Assembly: GCA_018881555.1 (NCBI GenBank)
Contig: JACAXG010000132.1
Coordinates: 1,189,676-1,253,675 of the forward strand
Direction of reading: 5' to 3'
Length of the DNA stretch: 64,000 nucleotides
DNA from: Amblyornis subalaris
Lineage: Eukaryota; Chordata; Aves; Passeriformes; Ptilonorhynchidae
The notes under the pieces were generated by a model. That model saw only the letters and a list, made by a program, of their open reading frames with translations, was not told where the DNA came from and made no database searches. A program made the translations under genes and the position numbers. Shown piece after piece: positions 1-11,079 of this stretch (its first letter is position 1; every line of letters starts with the position of its first letter).

Positions 1-1236
1 ATGCTTATTCATGGCCACAGCAGGCTGAGAAAAAAATTAATTTAAAAAGTTGGTTTTTGTTGTGTTTTTTTTTTCCAACCGAGCCCAAGCACATCTGATT
101 TCCAAATCAATAGCTGTCTCTAGCCAAACTGAAGTGCTTGTACAACTTCAGACAGGTAATTACTTACAGGGATTGGAGGAGGAACAAGCACATCAAGGGA
201 TATTGCTACGTCAATCTCTCTTCTTTTATGTTTTATTGTAGCCTTTTGGCTGTTTCAGAAATCAACACTAAGAACTGATTTTGTCCCCTAGTAGCTGCAA
301 TATAAAGAGAAGCCAGTATACCAGATACACACAAAGATGTGCATGGCTGCTTTTTCAAACCATATTGTGTCATCGTTTAGGGGCAAAGTTCACAGGAAAG
401 GGGGAGTTTTCAAGAGATTTAGGTATTTTTTTTCTTTAGACTGACCAGTGCAAAATGAACTAAGTTCCCTGGAAAGGCAGTGATGAAGGTGCCAGCATAA
501 GATGTGAAAATTACTGAGTTTCAAGATGAAATACATTTGTAAGGTGCTTTGTATCTATATAGAAAGGATAACACCATTGCATTTCATTAAACTATACTAA
601 CGTGATACAGCAATCAAACATTATTTACCTCTCCACTGAGGAAGCCCCATAATACACATTCAGCTTAACCAACAGCTGATATGACCATTTGACATTTTTG
701 CACTGTTCTTATTAGTTTTTTGAGTTATTGCCTTTTAAGTTGCCCTGTTAAATTGCATGGCTTTTCATTTAAAAAGTTTACTTTTAGCTGAAAACCTAAA
801 ATTTTCAGGTTTTGAAAACATCTTAAAGTCCAAAAGATCTACTTCGCTTCTTTTTAACAAAAAATACAATTTTTGCTAAACATATGTCTGCATGCCTAAG
901 TGTGTATTGCTAAATGCATCAAGATTTTCTGTGGGGAAAACTTGTTCTTTGCAGATCTAATTTCCAGTATTAAAGTTTTGGCTTTCTTAAGATTGAGAAA
1001 GCTTCTGTCTCCAAAGTCCATTTTTGACAGAAACAATAAGATAAAAAAATCACATTTATTTTGCCAGTTAGAATAACTTTCTAAAAAATCACCCCCTAGG
1101 ACACTTACTGCAATCAGAGTGAGATGGTACATGAAAATTATCTAAGTCCTAAAAGGTCTTGTATAAGATCTGCAAGTCTTCCTCCAAGTTCCTTTGTATC
1201 ACCAGAAGCTCTTGGCAAGTCTTTCCTCACAGAGAA

Positions 1237-1284
1237 GTAAACTNTTCTCCTGAGTTAATGGTAAACAANCCTCCTGAGATAATG
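1237..1284. repeat. 24-bp tandem duplication, two copies
   Basis: Two adjacent 24-base units (1237-1260 and 1261-1284) both begin GTAAAC and both end in a CTCCTGAG-(T/A)-TAATG core. They differ at only a few positions, and each carries one ambiguous N. This looks like a recent small tandem duplication and may be polymorphic in length. Confidence 0.85.
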
Positions 1285-2461
1285 GTACACTTTTTATTAG
1301 AAGATGATGTATTTTAATGAGCTGGATACATTTAGTTGCCTCCAGTATTTCCTCTGGTGTTCACTACTCTCCCAAGTGATGAGTCAAAATTTGCATTTTA
1401 ACAGAAGATGAGTACTCTACTGGAAAGGCACCATGCTCAAAAGCTCATAAGTAGATTTTTGTCTATTATTTAGTTTATTGAAATTTGTTACTGCCTTTAA
1501 AGTCTCTTGTTTAAAGGATAAACAAAGCTCCTGTTAATTGACCTAATTTACCATCTGTATTTTTGTACTCAGTTGTTAAGATTACTATACTAGCAAAAAA
1601 CATGATGATCTGCTTTGCTGGGCAATTACTCCACCTGTTTTGCACTGATCTGATAGCACAACACAGGTAAAAACCTCCTGGACCACCTGGAAACTGTGCT
1701 TTGTGACGTAGGTTGACTTTTCAAGACCTTTTTTTACAGAGTTTCAGCCATGCAGAGCTGACAGCAACCGCCCAGCTGCTCCAAGGCAAGCAAACGTGCC
1801 ACCAACCAAGGCAATGGTCCTTTGGGGGATGTTTTCAGATAAAGCAAAAAAACTTCCCAAATGAAAATTATCATCTGTCCAGGAATCATTTCAAATTTAA
1901 CNGAGCAGGTATCTAAATCTACTCTCCTTGACTTGGGAGAGGAGCAAAAAAGCCTCTCTCTCACCCTTCCAGGCCCCATGGCTGTGTGAGGTGAAAGAGG
2001 GGGGATCAAGACTCTTCTGCCATCTCATCCTGGATGTCACAACTCTCACACAGTTGTGGTTTGNATGCACTAATCCAGCAGATCTAGCTCACCTTCAAAA
2101 TTAACCCAAAACACAATTCATGTATGATCTAGTAAAAAAAAAAAAAANTTAAAAAACCTCCAACACTCACTTGTCAAAAGTAAAGCTTCACTTACTGAAT
2201 TACCCTGTGACTATACAAAGCACTTTGGCTATTGCAATAGTTCATTTTTTATTAATGATATGAAAGGGGACCAATTCTGAANGCTCCAAAATCCTCTTCT
2301 GCTGAAATCTCTCTCATTCATTATTCACATCCAAGAATTCTCCCTTGAAGCAAGACACATACATTTCATTTCCCTTTTTCTTTCATTCAAGACCTCTTTA
2401 GCTACAGCTGCAAAACAAAATATAAATACAACATTAAAAAGTACAATTTGGGTGAAATATT

Positions 2462-2506
2462 GAATAACTAACAGTGGAATNACTAACAGTGAAATAACTG
2501 ACAGTT
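2462..2506. repeat. 15-bp tandem repeat, three copies
   Basis: Three consecutive 15-base units start at 2462, 2477 and 2492. Each is a variant of AATAACTAACAGTG; the third reads CTGACAGT in place of CTAACAGT. An N falls in unit two. This is a minisatellite-like array. Confidence 0.8.
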
Positions 2507-3212
2507 TTTGGTTTATGAAAAATGCTCCCTTCCTCTTCTGCTGCTTTTTGGAGATGTTTCACTTCCAAATCTGCTTAAGATAGAAAGTCTACTGAACTGA
2601 GACGTTATAATCATATTTGCTGATTGCTTTAGCAATTGTCTCCTGCAATCTTCTAAACAAGCCATTAGACTCCTACTGACTGTATCCAGGATAGAAAAAG
2701 ACAACACGAACATCCAGCAATCATTATTTTTTCAGTCCGGCTGTACTCACATCCCACATTCACACATATTTAGGTCTGAACACATCATAGGCTGCTATTA
2801 CTGTGCAAGGCAAATAGATGATGACCTGAAGGAGCTAAGACTGCTTTTTTAGCTCCTCACATTATCATGACTCAGAGACCTCCGAAACTGTGCATCCATG
2901 GGAGGAAAACAGAAACTAATCACCCCAGGAGCTGTGGGTTTAATTGCTTTTTGCACCTCCTACATCCTCCTCAAGCCCTTCAGAACAGCTCAGGGCTGGG
3001 AACTGTGGTCCAAGAGAGGTCCCATGTCCTCAGGGATGCACCTCCTCTGGATAAACAACAGGCCAAAATTCACCTCCTCTCTTAGAAAAGTCAGTTTGAT
3101 AAGAATTGTTTCTGATTGATAAGGATCCATTTACTGTATGCATTTGCAAGGTGAGGTCTGAGTTACCCACAGGCACTTTACCTTCAAAGCTGTAGTGCTA
3201 GCAGAATTGGGC

Positions 3213-3331
3213 ATTTGGGGTTTTTTTGTGGTTTTGTGGTGGTGTTCTGTGGGTTTGGATTATTTTGGTAGGTTTTTTTTTTAATTATTATTGGGTTTTG
3301 ATTTTTTGTTTTCATTTTGGTTTTGTTAAAG
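3213..3331. repeat. G/T-rich low-complexity patch
   Basis: About 120 bases are almost entirely G and T on the plus strand, with T runs broken by GG and GGG and very few C. This is strand-asymmetric low-complexity sequence. G runs are too few and too irregular to predict a stable quadruplex with confidence. An ORF through it (3226-3411) is phenylalanine-, tryptophan- and valine-rich purely because of the composition. Confidence 0.7.
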
Positions 3332-5039
3332 GGAGACAGTTCATATACAGCTCTGCAAGGAAATTCCAGGATTTACTGCAATACAGCAACAAAACAGATT
3401 TACCTTACTGACTGCTGTTCAGTTAGTAGACCAATAACTGGATAATTGGATTAGACAGCAAGCCTGGTTTAGAAGGGTGAGGAATATCCTTTGGCATTTC
3501 TTAGCATCTTATCTCCATTTTGCAAGGTTCCTTAGCCAAAACTGGCAAATANTGGTAACTCTGAGCTTTGTTCTCTACCCTTCTATATAACTCCCTATTA
3601 CCCAGCCTAACAGGACACTGTTCCAGCTCTTTCTGAGCTGCGAGAGAAAGCGACTTCTTAACTCCCTTTAGATTGTAGCATATATTAGCATAATGGTTAC
3701 AACTTAATTAGATCTTATTCTTGCTGATTTACCAGCTTGTTAGCATCTGATCTTCTTTTCCTCTCTGCCTCTGGGATGTTAAAGATGGCTTTGATACATT
3801 AGAGCTACAGCATAGTCAAAGTCATTCCTTATCACATTTAATGATTTTCACCCCCTTCCCCACAGCGATACAACACAACCCAAAAGGGAGCCGGACCAAC
3901 ACAGTCATCTCCTCCAATAAGAAGTGTGACTATCCAGGAGGTCATAACCCCCCTCCCTGGTCAAAGTGCAGCACCCCTGGGTCACCTCTAAAGCAGCAGG
4001 ACAAAGTAAACACAGNTTTGGTGGCAGATGGAAAAGTGTGTGGGTAGTAAAGGACTATTAATAACCAAGCAGTTCTCAATGTTGAAATAACTTATCAGTA
4101 GAGAAGAAGTTAAATATCCATCACAGATGACTTTAAAGAATAATGAAAACAGTGGCTAGGAAGGTGCAGGCAATTGNTCGAGCGGTGACAGAGTGATGTT
4201 CACTGGATATTCCCCCCCGGTCTTCCTCCCCCTCCCTCACTCGAAGCAGAAATCCAAAACTCTCTCTCTGCAGTTCCTCCCTCTTGCTCTCTGGGAATTC
4301 TACAGCCCCACCCAGCACAGCAAAGGACAGGGCAGGAGTGCCTCTCTCAGTAGATGAGGCCACCGTGGAGGGCACTTCCATGGCTCCATGAGCAGGATTT
4401 CAAACAGACCAGGTTTTCCCTTGTGATAGTCCTTCACCTCATAGGCTTGGCCTCCTCCACCTCCAACAGTTTCCCTCACACCCAACTCTTGATAACTTTG
4501 GCAAGCACTGTGGGCTGCCAGAGTAATTCACTTGAAGGGGCAGAAGGAAATAAATTGGTTTCAAAACATACACAATTAAAGTGCATCTTCACTGCACACC
4601 ACTGGAATAGTTGCTGTCAGGGCAAGTGCCCTCTGCTCTTCTGTGCTCCAGGGTCAGCATCAGCAGCATTCACATTTGTTTAGCATCAACTGGCTTGGCA
4701 ATTATAACTTTGTGCTTTGCTGTTTAGTTACNGAGCAGCAAGTGACAGTTGTTTCACTCCCAGCACTAGGCAGTGGTAGAGGACAAAATTCAGCCCACAG
4801 TGTAGTTAGGGACATTCCTGGAACTGAGACCACTGTGGGGTTCTTCACCTTGTGGTTTAGCTTTACCACATAATTGCAGATACCACGCAGACAGCTTGGT
4901 AGCCTATGGAATAACCTAGGCAACGGAGCAGGAGGGCCTCTCTGCTTGCCTTTTTTTAATAAATAAATGTATGAAAAAAAAGTAATTACCACAGTGTGAC
5001 CATCCCCATTTATGCAAGGGAGTGTGGAGGAGGAGGAGA

Positions 5040-5250
5040 GAATGTCCCACTACTGCAGATAGCTTTTAAGTATATACCATGCATTCATTAGCTTTGTTTA
5101 CCCAGGAAAATGCCATGTAAGTCAGCAGAAGTGTAATTGGGTGTGTAATACAAATACATTCTTTAGTTCAGAGGCCCAGTGAAAAGAAGGGGGAAAATAA
5201 TAATTCACACTATGAGGTTATTTATTTTTCAGCAAAGTAGAAAACCTGTT
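5040..5250. other. Candidate conserved non-coding block
   Basis: An AT-rich segment with no repeat signature is rich in homeodomain- and forkhead-like words. A forkhead-type TGTTTAC lies at 5095-5101, next to ATTCATTAGC, and GTAATTGGG and GTGTAATAC follow. Block-like composition without tandem structure is typical of vertebrate enhancers, but conservation is not demonstrated here. Confidence 0.22.
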
Positions 5251-5990
5251 AAGAGGTTGTTTTTTTTCTGACTATTTACTACTTATTTGCAAGCTTTTAC
5301 TTTCCTCAAGCACAGGCCAACTTTTACCCAACTGTGTCTGTTGAGAACAAAACATTTCAATTTTATAATCTAAAAAAAATTGTTCTTAGAAACATAACTT
5401 AATTTTATGAAATAAAAGAAATCAAACATGATAATGTTTTCTTGACTTTTCTGGCACCAACTTATAGGAAGTCATTTCCAGTTAAACTTTCAGCTTGCTG
5501 GAAACCAGATGTCTGTGGAGCCCAGGGAAAGGACAACAGGCAGTGCTCAGAAATCAGGAGACTGAGCAGAGATGTCACTACCTCTATTAATACTGCTGGG
5601 AGAGAGGCTTTTGCAGCTGCCAGTGAGCCCTCTCTGCCCAGCACATCTCACTGCCACCCTGCCTCACCCCACCAGGCCAGCTGAGAGCCACCGCCCCAAA
5701 TGGCTGTGGGCTGGGTGGCTGCCTCATGGGATTCCCTTTCCCACATGCCAACATCTGTCCCGTGGGCTGAGCATGACAGGCCACCCCTCAGTCACACTCA
5801 GTGGCTTTTTCAGACCTCCTGCCACACTCAGGTTTATTCTCACACAGCAAGTTAGCTACAAACAGNAAATAACAGCCTTGGAGTCTGCTCAGTATTATCT
5901 ACCTTCGGTCATCCACAGTTTGAAAGTAAAATTTTGCTTCCTTTGCTGAGAGATGATTGTCTGTCTCCAGAGACTCTTCAAGNAACCTGG

Positions 5991-6434
5991 GAGTCCAGGG
6001 TAGAGTGACAAAGATGCTCAGGGGTGGAGCATCTCTGCTATGGAGACAGACTGACTTGGGGTTGTTCAGCCTGGAGAAGAGAAGGCTTTCAGGAGAATTA
6101 GAGTACCTTCCAGTGCCTAACTGAGCTACAATAAATCTGGAGAGGAACTTTTTACAAGGTTGTGTGGGGATAAGACGAGGGGGAATGGCTTTAAACTGAC
6201 CAAGGGTAGGTTTAGATTAGGCATCAGGAAGAAATTCTTCTCTGTGAGGGTGGTGAGGCACTGGCAGAGGTTTCCCAGAGAAGCTGTGGCTGCCCCATCC
6301 CTGGAAGTATTCCAGAACAGGTTGGACAGAGTTTNGAGCAACCTGGACTAGTGCAATGTGTCCCTGCCCNTGGTAGGGNGGTTGGAACTAGTTGATCTTT
6401 AAGNTCCTTTCCAACTCAACCCCTTCTATGATTA
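5991..6434 (+). mobile_element. CR1 LINE, 3'-end fragment
   Basis: This is the 3' end of a chicken-repeat-1 retrotransposon in sense orientation. Successive hallmarks of the avian CR1 tail are readable: AAGATGCTCAGGGG-TGGAGCA, GTTCAGCCTGGAGAAGAGAAGG (positions 6061-6085), the ATGGCTTTAAACTGACCAAGGG stretch, GGAAGAAATTCTTC, GGTGGTGAGGCACTGGCAGAGG, CCCCATCCCTGGAAGT, GGTTGGACAGAG, GTGTCCCTGCCC and TTGGAACTAG. It ends in the CTATGATTATAA remnant of the CR1 terminal repeat. Only about 440 bp of a roughly 4.5-kb element remains, the usual 5' truncation from incomplete reverse transcription. CR1 makes no target-site duplication, and none is seen. Several small deletions and no useful ORF show it is dead. 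Four ambiguous Ns fall within 6335-6404. Confidence 0.94.
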
Positions 6435-9400
6435 TAACTCTGCCTGCAAGTGTTGGTCCTCTCTTGTAGTCCCTGCACCACTCCCAAGGCAAGAAAAAAC
6501 CCGGTGGTCAACTAACAATTTACATTCAGCTGTCACCTAGAAAGCAGCTACATACACCTTAGTGACAAATGTTGGCCCTTTCACCAAGACCTTGCCTACA
6601 GCTCTCTCTCTCTCTCATTCTTTATACACAGCTGGTGATAATAACCATGCTGCAAACNGCTAAAAGGCTCCAGCCCAGGTCTGCAGTCAAAGCAGATGCT
6701 GAGTGTTCAGTCTGAGCAAGAGAAAAAATTCAAAGGGAGCAAATTTAAGAGGGTTTATTACAATATTAGCTGCCCTGGAAAAGACATCCAGTCACCACAG
6801 TTCAGGGTTTTTCTATTCAAATCTTATCCTACTGCTTCTCCAGAATCCCAAAAGAGATGAAATCAGAAAATTTAATTCTACANTATTCCAATGTAGACAT
6901 TAGAATTTCTTGCTGGAGCAAAGTAAGTATCAACTCTAAAATACAGAGGAAGATTTAAGCCTAATTACAGACAAAAGCCTAAACAGTAGCAAGGAAAATA
7001 TTGAAAAATCAAGAACAGAGTGTTGCATATTAGCAAAAGTACTACTACAGTTTATAATTATTGAACATTTCAGTTTAAATCTGATTAAATGTAATCTTCA
7101 GAATTATCCGAGACCTGACCTTTTTTTCGTAGGTTTAGTTGTTCGGTTTTTTTTTTAAATTCCTGGCTTTGTTTAGTTGCTGTTACAATTTTGGACCATA
7201 CTTTACATTTTAATTTGTGAAAGGTCATTTCAGGAGCAGGACAAAATTTTGGCCATCATTAAGCTTCNCAGGGCTCCAGGTATATGTTCAGCTAGATTAG
7301 CTGTAACCTTATATTGTGTTGCAGGATGTTCTCTTGGCAAGGTGAAGCAGAGTAAATCACTTTTAGGGTTTCTTGTTGGCAGCATTACTGACTGTATAAG
7401 AATGCAGGGTGGTTTTCTAAGACAGGGCAGCTGTTTTAAGAAAGCAAACTCTATGGTTTTACTCTCTGCAACAAATTTCAAAAATGTTGATGATGTTGCT
7501 CAGTATAACCAAAACCTCAGCAAGATGCTCAGGGTTTTTAAATGAAGACACAATTTCAATCTAATTTTACTGCAAGTCAGCAACCTATTAGCACAATGGG
7601 TCACTGACTTTTCAAACCCCNTTCTCCCTGAAGTAAGGGAAAACATAAGAGACGACAGAAGGGTTTTTGGGGTCAAACAGCTTCTAAAAAAAATGCCAGA
7701 TTAGATTAGACAGGAAGAGATTTGACAGATCTGCAATTTATAGCCATTAAAATGCAAGACATTATTTAGAACTTTGCCCACCACAAGATGATGATCTGGA
7801 GGGGAAATCATGACTTCTGCCCTAGTTAAAGATGTGGAGATAAAGAGTTAGATAAAACTTTCCAGNAGAAAATTTAGTTTTGGCAAAGATTTCCTTTCCT
7901 CTCTCTGAATCTCAGAACAAATATGTTAAACCACTATACAGGAGAAGATTGTGAAATTCCTCCAAAAAAATTATTTGCAATATTTCATTAGAGTTGTGCA
8001 ATAATGTTTTTCCAGTAGAGATTTACACTTCTCACATCATGGAATGAATGTGATGTTGAAAAGTACAGTATCTTTTATAATGCACTGGCACCAGGATAAA
8101 CTTCGTATTATTAAAAATTTTTGGTCTTCAGGTATTTCCAAAGAAACTTTGTTTCATGAAAAAAATTCTGCCTTTTCTGTCTTTATGAAAATTCTAAGTA
8201 GCTCCTAAGCTGACTGGGCTCCTGATTTCCCACATGCCCAACACCTGCAGATTATTGAGTACATTTTCTATATCCTAACTTGCTGATGAAATATCTGTCT
8301 TGCCTCTGAAGGCACAAAGCCAGCCATGGTCCTTTCCGTGCTTTGCAGCAGGGAGGCAGCACAACCCACTAAACCCAACCACAATGTGACACTGACCTGC
8401 TTAGACCCAGGACCAGACTATGAAGGAACACCTTTCTCTCTGTGCTGACACAGCCTACAAGTGCTCTGTTTCTGTATCCTGGTTATTTGGACAGCAACCA
8501 AGGACAGTGCTGGGACTCCCCCCTTCAGGTATATCCTAGGCCCAGAGCAGGCAGAAAGGTAAGGACAGCATTCCCTACTCAATGTCCATTGAAATAGGAG
8601 GAGTCAGCAATCCTCAGCCAGCAGAGGGTAACAGCAGTAAGCTGGTTACACAGAATGGTCTTTTTCATGTTGCTTTGCAAAGGAACAGGCAGAAAGGGCA
8701 TTGGCGTTTTCTTCCTGACATTAGAGGAATGAATGAGGAATAGGGAGCTGAAGGAATTAGTCTAAATGGGAAGTTTCTTGCACAATCAGAAAGAGCAAGG
8801 ACTCTTAATGTTCTGTCCATGTTCTCAGGCTATTTCACTGCCAGGACAACATATTCAGACTAAAAATAAAAGTACATTTTTATTTCCACCAACAAAAAAG
8901 ATGTTGAAACTGTTCACCCAAAATTAGTCATCTGTGGTCATTTCTACACCAAAGGATATATTTGGAATCAGAATGGACATTTCCCCCNTCAAACAGGATG
9001 CTACGATGCAAGCAGGAGTTTGTACTTAGAAAACCCTTACATCATGCTGCTCAGGGGGTCCAGACAGCCCTGAACTCTGGGCTGCAGAGCCTGAGATGGG
9101 GGAAGCACAGAAGGCAATGAAACATTGTCCTGCATCTGAAGCAAGTTAAAGGTTTGAGAAATAATCTACTTGCAAGGAAGATACCCTTCTATTTTATCAT
9201 CATGTTGATCAATTTTTTTTTTACTGACCATACTGTAAAAGATATTTTCTACTGACATTTGACAGAAGAGAAGAGAGAGTTTTATAGCTAAAGAAAAAAA
9301 GTCAGTAAATCACTTCCCTATTCTTCTAATGACAATCTCTCTCTGTCACTCAGCAAGCCATTTTCCATTATTGCTACCACAGTAATGTAGAACCTTTTTT

Positions 9401-10509
9401 ACTCCTTGAAAAGAATATTCATCATTTATAAATAACCTCTCCGTTGTTTCACTTTATCTCTTAGTAAAACTGTTCCCTCCAAATCTCCATTTTTCTTGGG
9501 TTTTGTGAAACTTTCATGTAATTCTTTCTTGCCCAGAAAGACATCTGTTAACTTTCTGCATCAAAATGACAGACTGAGGAAAGTTCCTCCTGAAACGAGG
9601 TTCCTCACTTCTTCAGCTCTGACCTTTCAAGCTGTAAGTCTCTTTACCCTTAATCTCAATGACTTTATTTAAAATGTTCACCTCCTAGGAAAAGGAATAC
9701 TGAGCTAGAGAACCATTTTCTTCCTACTGTGGGAATGCCTTCAAAAGATCTCCTATTCAGACCCTTCTGTTAATAGCCTATTGACTATTTTTAGTTGCAT
9801 TCTCTTTTCCTGCCTTCCCCAANGACTCACTTCCCCCAAGTTTCCCTCACTTTTGGACTAAAACTTCAAAGACTTTCCTTGAAACACCTCCATATACCAG
9901 AAACACTATTTTTTCCAGTATTGTGTCTTATCCCAGGTGGACAATTGGGGGGCTGAACTTATTTTCACTCCTGCTACTGACATCATATGATACATAAGTG
10001 GTGATGAATGAGAAAAATTTAAAGTGACTCTAGCCTGATAGGGAAAGTTATACATTCCCACTACTATCCTCTGCACAGAAATACTGTAAAAACCTGCCAG
10101 TCTCTGTCATGTGAAACTGAAAGCAGCCCTTCCCTGACTTGCCCTTATGGCATGGAAAAAAATACATACACAGCTGTCACAGCAAAGCTCCAGATTAGTC
10201 GCTTGTGTTGAAGATTTGTCCTTCCTTTGTTGCATTGATCTTCCTGAAGGGCTTTTACATTTCAGCTTGTAAAAACACACAAACTGCTTCACCTTTCACC
10301 AGACACCCCCCACACGAGGAGGTTGAATTTGGCTTTTTGCAAACAAGAGAGGCTCTTAACCTTCCAGCAGCCACTTGTAAGAAACTGGAGTGTTTGTTAA
10401 GTACAAAACTCCCAACACATACTGGAAGGAGATGTAGCTTCGTACCTGCTGGTGTGCAGTAGGTCTACACTCCCAGCAAACCTTCTTTGGGAAAACTTGA
10501 GAGCAGGAT
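6435..10509. other. Gene-empty stretch between CR1 and LTR
   Basis: No exon, RNA gene or further transposon is recognised. There is a short (CT)n run at 6602-6616 and several A or T tracts. A 122-codon plus-strand ORF at 7177-7545 has a minus-strand shadow and no recognisable domain. The 8.3-9.1 kb part is slightly richer in GC and carries no repeat signature I know. Confidence 0.55.
6602..6616. repeat. (CT)n microsatellite
   Basis: Seven and a half uninterrupted CT dinucleotides. Short, probably weakly polymorphic. Confidence 0.9.
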
Positions 10510-11079
10510 GCTGAGGACTTAACCCCAGCTGGCAACTAAGTACCACACAGCATCTTACTCACTCCTCCACCAATGGGATGGGGGAGAGAATCAGAAGAGC
10601 AAAAGTGAGAAGACTTTTGGATTGACATAAAGACACTCTGGTCTGTAAAGCAAAAGCTGTGCACACAAGCAAAGCGAAACAAGGAATTCATTCACTGCTT
10701 CCCATCAGCAGATATTCAGTTATNTTGAGGACAGCAGGGCTCCATCACATGTAATTATTACATGAGAAGACAAACAACATCAGTCCCAACATCCCTACAT
10801 TCCTTTTCCCCCAGCTTTATACGCTGAGCATGGCACCAGGTGGTCTGGACTATCCCTGCGGTCGGTTGGGGTCAGCTGTCCTGGCTGTCTCCTCACAGCT
10901 CCTCGTGCACCCCCAGACTGCTGGGGTGGGGTGAGGAGCAGAAAAGGCCTTGGCTCTGTGTAGGCACTGCTCAGCAGTAACAAAAACATCTTTATTATCA
11001 CACTTTTCAGCACAAATAGAAAATACAGCCGCATACCAGCTGCTCTGAAGAAAACTCTGCCCCAGCTGAAACCAGCACA
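10510..11079 (-). mobile_element. Solo LTR of an avian endogenous retrovirus
   Basis: About 570 bp match, from end to end, a long terminal repeat that is very common in bird genomes. On the plus strand it runs from TTAACCCCAGCTGGCAACTAA (10519-10539) through AATGGGATGGGGGAGAGAATC, AAGGAATTCATTCACTGCTTCCC, GGGCTCCATCAC, CCCAGCTTTATAC, GGGGTCAGCTGTCC and CAGAAAAGGCCTTGGCTCTG to CTGAAACCAGCACA. The conserved TG-type 5' end (TGTGCTGG) therefore lies at the high-coordinate side and the element reads on the minus strand. No gag-pol or second LTR flanks it, so it is a solo LTR left by recombination between two LTRs. Candidate 5-bp target duplications are AGGAT (10505-10509) and AGGAG (11080-11084), one mismatch. 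The 3' terminus reads GC where TG/CA is expected. The region corresponding to the poly(A) signal appears degraded. The family assignment (ERVL-like) is from memory. Confidence 0.88.
10816..10821 (-). promoter_or_regulatory. TATA-like box of the solo LTR
   Basis: On the minus strand the sequence reads GTATAAAGCTGGGG, placing a TATAAA at the position expected for the LTR core promoter (end of U3). Transcription, if any, would run towards lower coordinates. The motif is intact although the rest of the LTR is mutated. Confidence 0.5.

Larger units (their letters stand above)
1..5990. other. Gene-empty AT-rich stretch
   Basis: I see no convincing exon here. ORFs are at most about 125 codons, overlap each other on both strands and match no family I know. 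The stretch holds a two-copy 24-bp tandem duplication near 1.24 kb, a three-copy 15-bp repeat near 2.46 kb, a 14-base A tract at 2134-2147, a G/T-rich patch near 3.2 kb and an enhancer-like AT-rich block near 5.1 kb. A more GC-rich pocket at about 4.2-4.4 kb contains CT-rich runs and no recognisable element. Confidence 0.6.

Noticed and set aside
3213..3331. G-quadruplex
   Set aside because: G runs are mostly two or three long and irregularly spaced among T tracts, which is not a good quadruplex pattern.
6126..6351. Opposed ORFs of 71 and 63 codons
   Set aside because: Both read through the non-coding CR1 3' UTR.
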